From: Clostridia bacterium
GTDB lineage: Bacteria > Bacillota > Clostridia > TANB77 > CAG-508
Reading direction: 5' to 3'
NCBI GenBank assembly: GCA_017430135.1
Contig: JAFRNM010000001.1
Location: 62,001 to 126,000 of the forward strand
Length of the DNA: 64,000 bases
Shown here: piece by piece, positions 54,470-63,862 of the stretch
Layout: every line of letters begins with the position of its first letter
Numbering within the stretch: the first letter of the stretch is position 1
The notes under the pieces: generated by a model
Told to the model about the DNA's origin: nothing
The model's input: only the letters and a program-made list of their open reading frames with translations
Databases searched by the model: none
Made by a program: the position numbers and the translations under genes

Positions 54470-55567
54470 ATGGATAGAAATAAAAAGATTGTTAAAACCA
54501 GTATAATAGGCATAATTACAAATGTCGTATTAGTTGTGTTTAAAATGATAGTAGGTTTAATTGCAAATTCTATTGCAATTGTTTTAGATGCTGTAAACAA
54601 CTTAACAGATGTGTTATCATCTGTAATTACAATAATAGGTACAAAACTTGCAAATAAAAAGCCAGACAAGGAGCACCCTTATGGCCATGGAAGAATCGAA
54701 TATTTTACATCAATTATAATTGGTGCAATAATTTTATATGCAGGAATATTAGCTATAAAAGAGTCTGTTGAAAAAATAATAAATCCAGGAGAAACAGACT
54801 ATTCAGGTATTACGCTTATTATAGTTGCAGTGGCAATTTTGGTTAAAATAGTTTTAGGAAACTATGTAAAAAAAGTCGGACAAAAAGTTGAATCTCGTAG
54901 TTTAGTTGCATCTGGTCAAGATGCTTTAATGGATGCAGTTGTTTCATTTACAACACTTGTTGCGGGAATTCTAAACCTAATTTGGCATATTACAATAGAA
55001 GGATATCTAGGTGTTTTAATTGGTATATTTATTCTAAAAGCATCTTATGAGATACTAAAAGAATCTATAAATCTAATTTTAGGGGTTAGAGCAGACGGAG
55101 AACTAAGCAAAAAGCTAAAAGAAAGAATTAACCAATTTCCAGAAGTACAAGGAACATATGACCTAAATCTTCATAACTATGGTCCAGCAAATACAATAGC
55201 TTCTGCACATATTCAAGTAAGAAATGACATGACAGCAGAAGAAATACATATAATAACCCGTCAAATAGAATATGCTGTTTATGCTGAATTTTCAATAGTT
55301 TTAACACTTGGGATATATGCTGCAAACGACAAAGGTGAATATGGAGAAATAAAAAAAGAATTAAACAATATAATAAAAAACTACAAAGAAATATTGCAAG
55401 TTCATGGCTTTTATGTAGATAAAGAAAAGAATATATTCTTTGATTTAATAATAGACTTTAAAGCAGAAGATAAAGAAAAAATCAAAAACGAAATATCTGC
55501 AAAAATAAAAGAAAAATATCCAGAATACAATTGCAATATAATAATAGATTTAGACATAACTGATTAA
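54470..55567 (+). CDS. Cation diffusion facilitator (CDF) transporter
   Basis: The 365-residue protein exports divalent metals by proton exchange. It has about six membrane segments, the metal-binding VLDAVNNLTDVLSS and GQDALMDAVVS helices, the family motif KEHPYGHGRIEYF, and a C-terminal ferredoxin-like domain (LNLHNYGPANTIASAHIQV) that is longer than usual by about 60 residues. TAGGAGAG precedes the ATG. It sits between rimP and nusA and has its own signals, so it looks like an insertion into that operon. Confidence 0.92.
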   Translation: MDRNKKIVKTSIIGIITNVVLVVFKMIVGLIANSIAIVLDAVNNLTDVLSSVITIIGTKLANKKPDKEHPYGHGRIEYFTSIIIGAIILYAGILAIKESVEKIINPGETDYSGITLIIVAVAILVKIVLGNYVKKVGQKVESRSLVASGQDALMDAVVSFTTLVAGILNLIWHITIEGYLGVLIGIFILKASYEILKESINLILGVRADGELSKKLKERINQFPEVQGTYDLNLHNYGPANTIASAHIQVRNDMTAEEIHIITRQIEYAVYAEFSIVLTLGIYAANDKGEYGEIKKELNNIIKNYKEILQVHGFYVDKEKNIFFDLIIDFKAEDKEKIKNEISAKIKEKYPEYNCNIIIDLDITD

Positions 55568-55570
55568 GCA

Positions 55571-55605
55571 AGTTAACTTTTTGGGACACTCTTAAAAAGT
55601 TAACT
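55571..55605. repeat. Palindromic repeat, GGGACACT family, copy 2
   Basis: Perfect 12-base arms AGTTAACTTTTT and AAAAAGTTAACT around the loop GGGACACTCTT, directly after the transporter stop codon. It is the best-preserved member of the family. Confidence 0.8.
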
Positions 55606-55625
55606 GAAAAAATTCGAAAAAACCC

Positions 55626-55654
55626 TTGCATTTTTGGCAAAAATTGGGTATAAT
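55626..55654 (+). promoter_or_regulatory. nusA operon promoter
   Basis: TTGCAT (55626-55631), 17 bases, TATAAT (55649-55654). Transcription from here would give a leader of about 200 bases containing two conserved-looking hairpins. Confidence 0.8.
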
Positions 55655-55676
55655 AATAAAAGCATAAAAAGAAACA

Positions 55677-55703
55677 GAAGAGTGGGAACAAATCCCACTC
55701 TTC
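55677..55703 (+). promoter_or_regulatory. nusA leader hairpin, twin of the rimP one
   Basis: GAAGAGTGGGA and TCCCACTCTTC pair over 11 bases around ACAAA, shortly after the promoter. The core is the same as the hairpin at 53794. With ATTAGTATAAG following, it is a poor terminator and more likely a regulatory leader or an attenuator. Confidence 0.6.
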
Positions 55704-55758
55704 ATTAGTATAAGAAAATAAAAAAGAGTTGGAAAAGAATTAAATTTTGGCAAGGAAT

Positions 55759-55817
55759 ATTTCATTCAAAAGGCAAGGGCACATACGTGGTGTATGTAAC
55801 CGCGTTTTGAATGAAAT
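55759..55817 (+). ncRNA. Candidate structured leader RNA of nusA
   Basis: A perfect 13-base outer stem (ATTTCATTCAAAA / TTTTGAATGAAAT) closes a loop containing a second hairpin (ACATAC/GTATGT), with a GGCAAGGGC strand on one side and AACCGCG on the other. This GC-richer core stands out from its AT-rich surroundings. It ends about 50 bases before the nusA start, so it could regulate nusA expression. I know no Rfam family that it matches. Confidence 0.55.
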
Positions 55818-55865
55818 CTGACACAGTCCAAAATTGTAATTATTTTACAACGGAAGGAGTAAGAA

Positions 55866-56966
55866 ATGAAAGCAATCGACAACAAAGAACTAATCTTATC
55901 TTTAGAAGAACTAGAAAAAGAAAGAGGAATCAAAAAAGAAATTTTACTAGAAGCAATCGAAACAGCGCTAGTTACAGCATACAAAAGAAACTTCGATTCA
56001 CTAGAAAATGTAAAAGTAGAAATGGACAGAAAAACAGGAGCAACACATGTTTACAGTATAAAAGAAGTTGTAAAAACAGCAAATGACGATGTAATGGAAA
56101 TAAGCTTAAAAGATGCACAAAAAATAAACAAAGACTTAGACATCGGGGATAATGTAGAAATTGAAATAGTTCCAAAAGACTTTGGAAGAATTGCTGCACA
56201 AACAGCTAAACAAGTTATAATTCAAAAACTAAGAGAAGTTGAAAGAGATATTATTTATTCAGAATTTAACGATAGAAAAGGAGAAATAGTATCAGGGCTA
56301 ATTCAAAAAGCTGGAAATGTAGTAATAATGGACTTAGGAAAACTTGAAGGTGTAATGCCATTAAAAGAGCAAATTCCAACAGAAAAATATAGAGTAAATG
56401 ATAAAATAAAAGGTTATGTATTAGATGTTGAAAGAGGAGCAAAAGGTGCACCACAAGTAATAGTTTCAAGAAGTCATCCAGACTTTGTAAGAAAACTTTT
56501 AGAATTTGAAATTCCAGAAATATATGAAGGAGTTATCGAAATAAAAAGTGTTTCAAGAGACCCTGGGCATAGAAGCAAAGTTGCAGTATATTCTCCAGAC
56601 CCTAACATTGACCCAGTAGGTTCATGTGTAGGTCAAAGAGGAGTTAGAATTCAAAATGTTATAAATGAATTAAGTGGAGAAAAAATTGATGTTATAGAAT
56701 GGAACGAAGATCCATCAATTTATATTTCTTCAGCACTTTTACCTGCAAAAATCTTAGCAGTAGATATAAAAGAAGAAGAAAAATTTGCTCAAGTAATAGT
56801 TCCAGATGATCAACTATCATTAGCAATAGGAAAATCTGGTCAAAATGCTAGATTAGCAGCCAAATTAACAAACTGGAAAATTGATATAAAATCAGAAAGT
56901 CAATTTAGAGAAATGCTAGCATCTGCTCAAAATGAAGAAAACGAAGCAGAAGAAAATGAAGAATAA
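55866..56966 (+). CDS. nusA: Transcription termination/antitermination factor NusA
   Basis: The 366-residue protein binds RNA polymerase and nascent RNA. In order: N-terminal polymerase-binding domain (LILSLEELEKERGIKKEILL), S1 domain (about 135-200), KH1 with VIVSRSHPDFVRKLLEFEIP and SVSRDPGHRSKVAV then GSCVGQRGVRIQ, and KH2 with LAIGKSGQNARLAAKLTNW. It ends in an acidic tail, the usual Gram-positive length. AACGGAAGGAG precedes the ATG. Confidence 0.97.
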   Translation: MKAIDNKELILSLEELEKERGIKKEILLEAIETALVTAYKRNFDSLENVKVEMDRKTGATHVYSIKEVVKTANDDVMEISLKDAQKINKDLDIGDNVEIEIVPKDFGRIAAQTAKQVIIQKLREVERDIIYSEFNDRKGEIVSGLIQKAGNVVIMDLGKLEGVMPLKEQIPTEKYRVNDKIKGYVLDVERGAKGAPQVIVSRSHPDFVRKLLEFEIPEIYEGVIEIKSVSRDPGHRSKVAVYSPDPNIDPVGSCVGQRGVRIQNVINELSGEKIDVIEWNEDPSIYISSALLPAKILAVDIKEEEKFAQVIVPDDQLSLAIGKSGQNARLAAKLTNWKIDIKSESQFREMLASAQNEENEAEENEE

Positions 56967-57027
56967 AATTATAAAACATTAGTATAATTAAAATGGAAAA
57001 GTTGAGCCTTGCGAAAGGAAGAAAAAA

Positions 57028-57291
57028 ATGGAAAAGAAAATTCCGCAAAGAACCTGTGTAGGTTGTATGCAAAAAAAGAACAAAAATGAATTGATAAGAA
57101 TTGTAAAAAACAATCAAAACGAGATATCAATAGATAAAACTGGAAAAAAAGATGGTAGGGGAATCTACATTTGTGACAATATAGAATGTTTAGAAAAAGC
57201 TATCAAAACAAAAAGAATAGAAAGAACTTTTGAAACCACAATTTCAGAAGAAATTTATAATGATTTAAGAGGTGTAATACTTGATAAATAA
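57028..57291 (+). CDS. ylxR: YlxR/RnpM family RNA-binding protein
   Basis: The 87-residue protein has the family opening IPQRTCVGCMQKKNKNELIR and the DGRGIYICDN motif. Proteins of this family modulate RNase P in Bacillus. GCGAAAGGAAG precedes the ATG. Its end overlaps the start of the next (frameshifted) gene. Confidence 0.93.
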   Translation: MEKKIPQRTCVGCMQKKNKNELIRIVKNNQNEISIDKTGKKDGRGIYICDNIECLEKAIKTKRIERTFETTISEEIYNDLRGVILDK

Positions 57292-57602
57292 GAAAATATT
57301 AGGGCTACTACGGCCTAGCTGCAAGAGCAAGAAAAGTTGCTTTTGGTGCAGATAGTGTGAAAGAAGAAATTTTAAAACATAAAGCAAAATTAGTAATAGT
57401 GTCGGAGGAAGCATCTGAAAGAACAAAGGATAAATTTAAAAAGCTATGTTTAGAATATAATGTGCCACTAATTGAAGATGGCAAAATAGAGGAACTTAGC
57501 AAAGCAATAGGAAAAGAAAACAAAGCAACTTTCGCTGTAAAAGAAAGCAATTTAGCAAAGGAAATAGAAAAAATATATAATGGGGGTGAATTTATTGGGT
57601 AA
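57281..57602 (+). pseudogene. ylxQ: L7Ae-like ribosomal protein YlxQ with a one-base frameshift
   Basis: The conserved start of this family (KKILGLLGLAARARKVAFGA) is encoded, but in two frames: ATATTAGGGCTACTA is followed by CGGCCTAGCT where GGCCTAGCT is needed, so the C at 57311 is extra. After it, the frame runs to 57602 (SVKEEILKHKAKLVIVSEEA). The start is TTG 57281, after GAGGTG. As at 12420, the extra base is a C before GG, so a sequence or assembly error is as likely as a true mutation. The uninterrupted part alone begins at 57357. Confidence 0.8.
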
Positions 57603-60531
57603 GATAAAAATACATGAAATAGCTAAAAAGCTAGGCTTAGCCAGTAAAGAAGTAGTAGAAAGAGCACAAGAATTAAAAATAGAAGTAAAAAGTCATATGA
57701 GTGGAGTAACAGACGAAGAAGCTAAAAAAATAGAAGATAGCTTTGCTGAAAAAAAAGAAAAGACTGCTTCAAACAAAAAAGAAAACAATGTAAAAGAAGT
57801 AAAAAAAGAAGAAAAAGCACCTGTAATTATCAGAAGAGAAGTAATAATTACAGATAATGAACAAGCTCCAAAAAAGGAAAACAAACCAGTAAACACAAAT
57901 AAAAATATTGGATTTGTTGAAAGAAAACAAAATAAAGACTTCAACATTGTTTATAGAAACAAACAAAATAAGCCAATGACTGTAAATGAATTGTTTGGAA
58001 TTAAGTCTAAAAAAGAAGAGGTAAAAGAAGAAGTTAAAGAAGAAAAACCAAAAGCTGTTGCTGTTAAAGAAGAAACTCCGGTCGTAGAAAAAGAAATAAA
58101 AGAAGTAAAACAAAGTCAACCAGAAAACAAGCCAAATAATAGAAGCTTCGAAAACAATGAAAGAAGACCAAATAACAATTTCCAAAATAATGAAAGAAGA
58201 CCAAATAATAACTTCCAAAATAGAAATTTTGAAAATAGAGATAGAAGAAATAACAATTTCGAAAATAGAGATAGAAGACAAAATGGAAACTTTGGAAATA
58301 GACAAAATCAAGGTCAAAATAACTTTGGAAACAAAGAAAGAAATTTTGATAGAAATAATGGTAGATTTAATAATAATAAGCAAGGTTTTGGAAATAATAA
58401 TAATGGTGGAAGATTTGGAAATAATGGAAGAAGACCGCTAGACGAAAAAGGAATTGAGAAAAACATTAAAAACATAATGCAAGAAACAATTCCAGAAAAA
58501 GAAAACAGCAGAGAGTACAACAAAACTATTGACAAACAAAAAAATAATAGCAAATTTGATGATAATAGAGGAAACAAAAAGTCTAAAAACAAAAAGGGAA
58601 GCAATAGCGGATTTGATGAAGGAAAATTAAAAAGTCTTAAACAATCAAATAGATTATCAAGCATGTTTGATGATGACAGTGAAGGAAGCATGCTAGATTA
58701 CTACGATTTATCAACACAAAGAAACAGAAAATCTAAGAAGAAACAAAAAGACGAAAAACCAAGCAAGCAAAAAATCTTCCAATTAACAGAAATTACAATT
58801 CCAGAAACAATAACAGTAAAAGACTTAGCTGCTGAATTAAAGAAAACAGCTTCAGAAGTTATCACAAAACTTATGGGATATGGAATAATGGCAACATTAA
58901 ATAATGAATTAGACTTTGATACAGCTTTCTTAGTTTCAGAAGAATTTGGAGTAAAAGCAATAAAGAAAGAAGTTGTAACAGATGAAGATATCTTATTTGA
59001 TGATTCTGAAGACAAAGAAGAAGACTTAGTTGCAAGACCACCAGTAGTTGTTGTTATGGGACACGTTGACCATGGTAAAACTTCACTTTTAGATGCAGTT
59101 AGAAAAACAAATGTAATAGAAGGCGAAGCAGGTGGAATTACACAAGCAATTGGTGCTTATAAAGTTAAAATAAATGATAGAGAAATAACATTCTTAGATA
59201 CACCAGGACACGAAGCATTTACTGCAATGCGTGCTAGAGGTGCTCAAATAACAGATATTGCAATACTTGTAGTTGCAGCAAACGATGGTGTAATGCCTCA
59301 AACAATAGAAGCTATAAACCATGCTAAATCAGCTGGAATTCCAATAATAGTTGCTGTAAACAAAATAGACTTACCAGATGCAAATGTTGATAAAGTAAAA
59401 CAAGAATTAATGGCATATGAATTAGTTCCAGAAGAATGGGGCGGAGATACAATATATGTACCTATTTCTGCTAAAAAAGGTGAAAATATTGACCAATTAT
59501 TAGAAATGGTATTATTAGAAGCAGATGTATTAGAATTAAAAGCAAACCCAAATAAACAAGCAAAAGGAACAGTAATAGAAGCAAGACTAGACAAATCAAA
59601 AGGTGCAATAGCATCAATGCTTGTACAAAGAGGAACATTAGATGTTGGAGACACAGTAGTTGTAGGAACTTCAATTGGTAGAATAAGAGCAATGAAAGAT
59701 GACAAAGGAAAGAAAGTTAAATCTGCAGGACCATCTACACCAGTAGAAATAATGGGATTAACTGAAGTACCACAAGCAGGAGATACATTCTACGAAGTAA
59801 AAGATGAAAAAACTGCTAAACACTTAATAGAAAAGAGAAAACGTGAAGAAAGAGAAAAAGCAATAAATGCTGGTACAAAAGTAACTTTAGACAACTTATT
59901 CAGCCAAATGGAAGAAGGAAAACTAAAACAATTAAACTTAATTATAAAAGCAGATGTTCAAGGTTCAGTAGAAGCTGTAAAGCAATCTTTAGGAAAGCTT
60001 CATAATGAAGAAGTTAAAGTAAAAATAATTCATGCTGCAGCTGGAGCTGTAAATGAAAGTGATGTTACACTTGCAAAAGTTTCAAATGCAATTATAATTG
60101 CATTTAATGTAAGACCAAATCCAACAGCTAAAGATATGGCAGATAAAGATGAAGTAGAAATAAAACAATACTCAGTAATTTATCAAGCAATTGAAGATGT
60201 AGAAGCAGCTCTAAAAGGAATGCTTGCACCAAAATACGAAGAAAAAGTCATTGGTACAGCAGAAATTAGAGAAACATTTAAGATTTCAAATGTTGGAACA
60301 ATTGCAGGATGTTTCGTTCTTACAGGAAAACTTGAAAGAAATGCTGGAGTAAGAGTAATTAGAGAAAATGTCGTAATTCATGAAGGACATTTATCTACAT
60401 TAAAAAGATTTAAGGATGATGCAAAAGAAGTATCAAAAGGCTTTGAATGCGGTGCTCAAATTGAAGATTACAATGATATTAAAGTTGGAGATACTATTGA
60501 GGCATTCATTATGGAAGAAATTAAAAGATAA
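57595..60531 (+). CDS. infB: Translation initiation factor IF-2
   Basis: The 978-residue GTPase positions initiator tRNA. The N-terminal IF2_N helix bundle ([20 protein letters not shown]) is followed by a long Asn/Arg-rich disordered region (about 180-300, repeats such as [11 protein letters not shown] and NFENRDRR), a second IF2_N, and the G domain with [26 protein letters not shown] and NKIDLPDAN. Domains II, III and IV follow. I prefer the TTG start at 57595, six bases after GGGGGTG, over ATG 57580, which precedes that site. Confidence 0.96.
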   Translation: MGKIKIHEIAKKLGLASKEVVERAQELKIEVKSHMSGVTDEEAKKIEDSFAEKKEKTASNKKENNVKEVKKEEKAPVIIRREVIITDNEQAPKKENKPVNTNKNIGFVERKQNKDFNIVYRNKQNKPMTVNELFGIKSKKEEVKEEVKEEKPKAVAVKEETPVVEKEIKEVKQSQPENKPNNRSFENNERRPNNNFQNNERRPNNNFQNRNFENRDRRNNNFENRDRRQNGNFGNRQNQGQNNFGNKERNFDRNNGRFNNNKQGFGNNNNGGRFGNNGRRPLDEKGIEKNIKNIMQETIPEKENSREYNKTIDKQKNNSKFDDNRGNKKSKNKKGSNSGFDEGKLKSLKQSNRLSSMFDDDSEGSMLDYYDLSTQRNRKSKKKQKDEKPSKQKIFQLTEITIPETITVKDLAAELKKTASEVITKLMGYGIMATLNNELDFDTAFLVSEEFGVKAIKKEVVTDEDILFDDSEDKEEDLVARPPVVVVMGHVDHGKTSLLDAVRKTNVIEGEAGGITQAIGAYKVKINDREITFLDTPGHEAFTAMRARGAQITDIAILVVAANDGVMPQTIEAINHAKSAGIPIIVAVNKIDLPDANVDKVKQELMAYELVPEEWGGDTIYVPISAKKGENIDQLLEMVLLEADVLELKANPNKQAKGTVIEARLDKSKGAIASMLVQRGTLDVGDTVVVGTSIGRIRAMKDDKGKKVKSAGPSTPVEIMGLTEVPQAGDTFYEVKDEKTAKHLIEKRKREEREKAINAGTKVTLDNLFSQMEEGKLKQLNLIIKADVQGSVEAVKQSLGKLHNEEVKVKIIHAAAGAVNESDVTLAKVSNAIIIAFNVRPNPTAKDMADKDEVEIKQYSVIYQAIEDVEAALKGMLAPKYEEKVIGTAEIRETFKISNVGTIAGCFVLTGKLERNAGVRVIRENVVIHEGHLSTLKRFKDDAKEVSKGFECGAQIEDYNDIKVGDTIEAFIMEEIKR

Positions 60532-60563
60532 GATTTGAAAAATAATTGGCGAATTTCGTTAGA

Positions 60564-60698
60564 GAATAATAATATTAAATTTGCAAACCCGCGAAAGCGC
60601 CAAACGAACGAAGTGAGTGCGACTTGGAGCAACTTACATACTAGTATTTTTAATATGGAAGTTGCGACGACAAGGGGGGCAAATTAATATTATTATTC
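60564..60698. ncRNA. Palindrome-bounded GC-rich structured element between infB and rbfA
   Basis: Arms of about 20 bases (60564-60584 and 60679-60698) are reverse complements except for one extra A. They enclose a GC-rich segment with smaller stems: GC-GAAA-GC (60591-60598), CCAA/TTGG around CGAACGAAGTGAGTGCG (60600-60627), and GCAACTT/AAGTTGC (60629-60665). It differs sharply in composition from all neighbours. It could be a mobile repeat or a structured RNA. No known family was recognised. Confidence 0.55.
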
Positions 60699-60728
60699 AT
60701 AAAAGAAAATAAACAAAAGGAGGCAAAT

Positions 60729-61091
60729 ATGCCAAGTAATAACAACAGATTCGAAAGAATAAATGAAGAATATAGAAAAGAAATTAGCAATATAATAGAC
60801 AATAAGCTAAAAAATCCAAATGTAACAGGATTAATTAGTGTTACAAAAGTAAAAGTAACACAAGACCTAAAATTTGCAAAAGTATATGTAAGCATATTAA
60901 ACTCAAAAAATATAAAAGAAACATTGGCAGGATTAAAAAAATCAGCAGGATTTGTAAGGTCAGAATTAGCTAGAACAATCAATTTAAGAAACACACCAGA
61001 AATAATATTTGAGCTAGATGAATCACTAGAATATGGCGCAAGGATTGATTCAATCCTTAAAGAAATTATGCCTAAGGATGGTGATAAATAA
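60729..61091 (+). CDS. rbfA: Ribosome-binding factor A
   Basis: The 120-residue protein is a KH-like 30S maturation factor. Visible are RFERINEEYRKEISNIIDNK, the VTKVKVTQDLKFAKVYVSIL strand and the AGFVRSELARTINLRNTPEI helix-strand. AAAAGGAGG precedes the ATG. Its stop overlaps the next start by one base. Confidence 0.95.
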   Translation: MPSNNNRFERINEEYRKEISNIIDNKLKNPNVTGLISVTKVKVTQDLKFAKVYVSILNSKNIKETLAGLKKSAGFVRSELARTINLRNTPEIIFELDESLEYGARIDSILKEIMPKDGDK

Positions 61092-62044
61092 TGACACTAG
61101 ATAAAATTTTAGAACAAATACAAAACGCTGAAAGCATAGTAATACTAACACACCAAACGCCAGATGGAGATGCAATTGGAAGTTCACTTGCAATGAAACT
61201 AGCGCTAGAAAACATGGGAAAAAGTCCAGATGTAATAGTACCAGAAGTGCCAGAAGTATATAACTTTTTACCAGGCAGAGAAGATATAAAAGCAGAATCA
61301 GATGTAAAACAATATGAACTTGCAATATCAGTAGACTGCGCGACAGAAATGAGAATAGATGGTAAAGAATATTTCGAAAATGCAAAACACACAATAGTTA
61401 TCGACCACCATGGAAGTAATACTATGTATGGAGATTTTAACTATGTTAATCCTGTATCACCAGCATGTTGTGATATATTAGCAGGAATATTTGATTACTA
61501 TGACATAAATATAACCAAAGACATTGGAACATGTCTTTTAACAGGAATAATTACAGATACAGGTGGATTTAAATATCCAGCTACAACAGCCGAAACATTT
61601 GAATTTGCGGCTGAACTTCTTAGAAAAGGAGTAAATGTATCTGAAATATATAAAAGAACAATGGACACAATGTCAAGAGCTACTTTTGAATTAACAAAAA
61701 GAGTTATGGACAGAATGGAAATATTAGAAGACGGAAAAGTAGCATTTACATATATAACAAAAAAAGATGTAAACGAAGTAAATGCAAAACCAGGAGACCA
61801 TGAAGGATTGGTTAATATTGGAAGAAACTTAAGTGGAGTTCAAGTTTCAATATTTATAAGACAAAATGAAGAGGATAAAGATGAATACAGAGTTTCAATG
61901 CGTACAAACGGAGATGTAAATGCATCAGACATTTGTCTAATGTTCGGCGGTGGAGGACACCCAAGAGCAGCAGGAGCAACAGTAGAAGGTACAATTGAAG
62001 AAGTAAAAGAAAAATTGATGAAAGAAATAAAAAAAGTAATTTAA
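61091..62044 (+). CDS. DHH/DHHA1 phosphoesterase (NrnA-like)
   Basis: The 317-residue manganese enzyme degrades nano-RNA or pAp. Motifs: THQTPDGDAIGSSLAM, an AISVDCAT aspartate, VIDHHGSNTMYG (DHH), DTGGFKYPATT and the DHHA1 signature GGGGHPRAAGATVEG. It is translationally coupled to rbfA, as in many Firmicutes. Family assignment is firm; NrnA or GdpP-like substrate is inferred from length and context. Confidence 0.9.
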   Translation: MTLDKILEQIQNAESIVILTHQTPDGDAIGSSLAMKLALENMGKSPDVIVPEVPEVYNFLPGREDIKAESDVKQYELAISVDCATEMRIDGKEYFENAKHTIVIDHHGSNTMYGDFNYVNPVSPACCDILAGIFDYYDINITKDIGTCLLTGIITDTGGFKYPATTAETFEFAAELLRKGVNVSEIYKRTMDTMSRATFELTKRVMDRMEILEDGKVAFTYITKKDVNEVNAKPGDHEGLVNIGRNLSGVQVSIFIRQNEEDKDEYRVSMRTNGDVNASDICLMFGGGGHPRAAGATVEGTIEEVKEKLMKEIKKVI

Positions 62045-62075
62045 GAAACTTTTGGGGACACTTCCCAAAAGTTTC
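62045..62075. repeat. Palindromic repeat, GGGACACT family, copy 3
   Basis: GAAACTTTTGGGGA and TTCCCAAAAGTTTC pair over 14 bases (one mismatch) around CAC, starting at the stop codon of the DHH gene. A second fragment, TTTTTAGGGACGGA, follows at 62099. Confidence 0.75.
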
Positions 62076-62149
62076 TTTCAAAAAAGAGGAAAAATTATAT
62101 TTTTAGGGACGGATAAAAAAATTTTTTTCAAAATAAAAGAGGAAAAATT

Positions 62150-63031
62150 ATGGATGGAATTATTTTAATAAACAAACCAAAAGGTTGCACATCTCATGAT
62201 GTTGTTTACAAAGTAAAAAAAATATTTAATGAAAAAGTTGGGCATACTGGAACCTTAGATCCAAATGCAACAGGAGTGCTTCCTTTGCTTATTGGAAAAG
62301 CAACACAATGCTCAAAATATTTAATAAATCATGATAAAAAGTACAAAGTAACATTAGAATTTGGTAAAAAAACAACAACAGCTGATGGTGAAGGAGATGT
62401 AATTGAAGAAAAAGAAGTAGACCAAAGTATGTTTGAAGAAAATAAAATAAATAAAGCTTTAAAACTATGTATAGGAAAACAAATGCAAACACCACCAATA
62501 TATTCAGCAATAAAAGTAAATGGAAAAAAACTATATGAATATGCAAGAAAAGGACAGGAAGTTAAAATTGAGCCAAGAGAAATAACAATATATGATTTGA
62601 AATTACTAAAAATTTTACCAGAAAAAAATCAAATAGAATTTGAAGTTTCATGTTCAAAAGGAACATATATAAGGAGTTTATGCGAAACAATTGCAGAAAA
62701 ATTAGAAACAATAGGTTATATGAAAGAACTAGAAAGAACACTAGTTGGAGAATTTAAAATTGAAGATACAATAACAATAGAAGAGCTTCTAAAAAAATTT
62801 GAACAAAACAAACTAGAAGAACCAGAAGAAAAATCAATAATAACACTAGAAAAATTTTTTTCAAATAAACCTGAAATATCATTAAATAATAAAGACTTAA
62901 AATTATTTTTAAATGGAGTAAAACTAACGCAAAAATCCCCAGATGGACTATTCAGAATTTATAACAACAAAAACTTCATCGGAATAGGAATAATTGAAAA
63001 CAATCTCCTAAAAAGAGATATAATAATCTAA
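62150..63031 (+). CDS. truB: tRNA pseudouridine(55) synthase TruB
   Basis: The 293-residue enzyme makes pseudouridine 55. Motif I is LINKPKGCTSHDVV, and the catalytic aspartate is in HTGTLDPNATGVLPLLIGKA. The later PPIYSAIKVNGKKLYEYAR and CSKGTYIRSLCE segments are also present. GAGGAAAAA precedes the ATG. A small C-terminal PUA-like part remains. Confidence 0.96.
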   Translation: MDGIILINKPKGCTSHDVVYKVKKIFNEKVGHTGTLDPNATGVLPLLIGKATQCSKYLINHDKKYKVTLEFGKKTTTADGEGDVIEEKEVDQSMFEENKINKALKLCIGKQMQTPPIYSAIKVNGKKLYEYARKGQEVKIEPREITIYDLKLLKILPEKNQIEFEVSCSKGTYIRSLCETIAEKLETIGYMKELERTLVGEFKIEDTITIEELLKKFEQNKLEEPEEKSIITLEKFFSNKPEISLNNKDLKLFLNGVKLTQKSPDGLFRIYNNKNFIGIGIIENNLLKRDIII

Positions 63032-63118
63032 ACTTTTTGAACTTTTTGGGACACTCTTAAAATTCAAGGTTTTTAGACTTTTGGAGACACTTTCAAAAAG
63101 TCAACTCCCAAAAGTTGC
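63032..63118. repeat. Cluster of GGGACACT-family palindromes
   Basis: Two or three nested copies follow truB: AACTTTTTGGGACACTCTTA at 63043-63062 and AGACTTTTGGAGACACTTTC with CAACTCCCAAAAGTTG behind it (63074-63118). GACTTTT pairs with AAAAAGTC. A reversed partial copy (CCTTTGGGGACTCTTTC on the minus strand) lies near 63793. Confidence 0.65.
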
Positions 63119-63176
63119 TTGACAGATGTATAACATTATGATATTAATAACATAATTAGAATAAGGAGGAAATGTA

Positions 63177-63719
63177 ATGAAAGAATTAAAAGGTTCAAAA
63201 ACAGAAAAAAATCTATGGGAAGCATTTGCTGGGGAATCTCAAGCAAGAAATAAATACACATATTTTGCAAGTAAAGCCAAAAAAGAAGGATATGAACAAA
63301 TAGCAGCAATTTTTCAGGAGACAGCAGATAACGAAAAAGAACATGCAAAAATATGGTTTAAATTATTAAATAATGGAAAAATTCCTACAACAGCAGAAAA
63401 CCTACAAGCTGCTGCAGATGGCGAAAACTATGAATGGACAGATATGTATGATAGAATGGCAAAAGAAGCTAAAGAAGAAGGCTTTGACCATATAGCATAT
63501 TTATTTGAAGCAGTTGGAAAAATAGAAAAAGAACATGAAGCAAGATATAAAAAATTATTAGATAATGTAAATGGAGAATTAGTATTTAGTAAAGATGGAG
63601 ACAAAATCTGGAAATGTAGAAATTGTGGACATATAGTAATAGGAAAACAAGCACCAGAAATCTGCCCGGTTTGCAGTCATCCAAAATCATATTTTGAAAT
63701 AAAAGCAGAAAATTATTAA
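63177..63719 (+). CDS. rbr: Rubrerythrin
   Basis: The 180-residue peroxide-scavenging protein has a ferritin-like diiron domain ([42 protein letters not shown]) and a C-terminal rubredoxin domain with [10 protein letters not shown] and [12 protein letters not shown]. It protects anaerobes against peroxide, which fits a strict anaerobe. AAGGAGG precedes the ATG. Confidence 0.96.
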   Translation: MKELKGSKTEKNLWEAFAGESQARNKYTYFASKAKKEGYEQIAAIFQETADNEKEHAKIWFKLLNNGKIPTTAENLQAAADGENYEWTDMYDRMAKEAKEEGFDHIAYLFEAVGKIEKEHEARYKKLLDNVNGELVFSKDGDKIWKCRNCGHIVIGKQAPEICPVCSHPKSYFEIKAENY

Positions 63720-63721
63720 AC

Positions 63722-63750
63722 AAAAATCCCTTGTTAAGCAAGGGATTTTT
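63722..63750 (+). terminator. Rubrerythrin terminator
   Basis: AAAAATCCCTTG and CAAGGGATTTTT form a 12-base-pair stem around TTAAG. Confidence 0.9.
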
Positions 63751-63833
63751 ATATTATAGGATAGTTCTCTGAACTTCCCTATAATATTTTTGAAAGAGTC
63801 CCCAAAGGAAACCAAAAAAATTCTTCAAAAACC

Positions 63834-63862
63834 TTGACAGTTTACAATAATAATTATAAAAT
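63834..63862 (+). promoter_or_regulatory. Promoter of the last gene
   Basis: TTGACA (63834-63839), 17 bases, TAAAAT (63857-63862). Confidence 0.8.

Noticed and set aside
55759..55817. Kink-turn target for the L7Ae-like protein of the operon
   Set aside because: I could not place the tandem G-A pairs and three-base bulge required for a kink-turn, so only a generic structure is claimed.
55811..56086. 91-codon frame overlapping the nusA start
   Set aside because: It lies in another frame of nusA and encodes a Lys/Arg/Asn-rich product typical of out-of-frame reading.
58157..58441. 94-codon plus-strand frame within infB, and the antisense 58383-57769
   Set aside because: Both are shadows of the Asn/Arg-rich repeats of IF-2.
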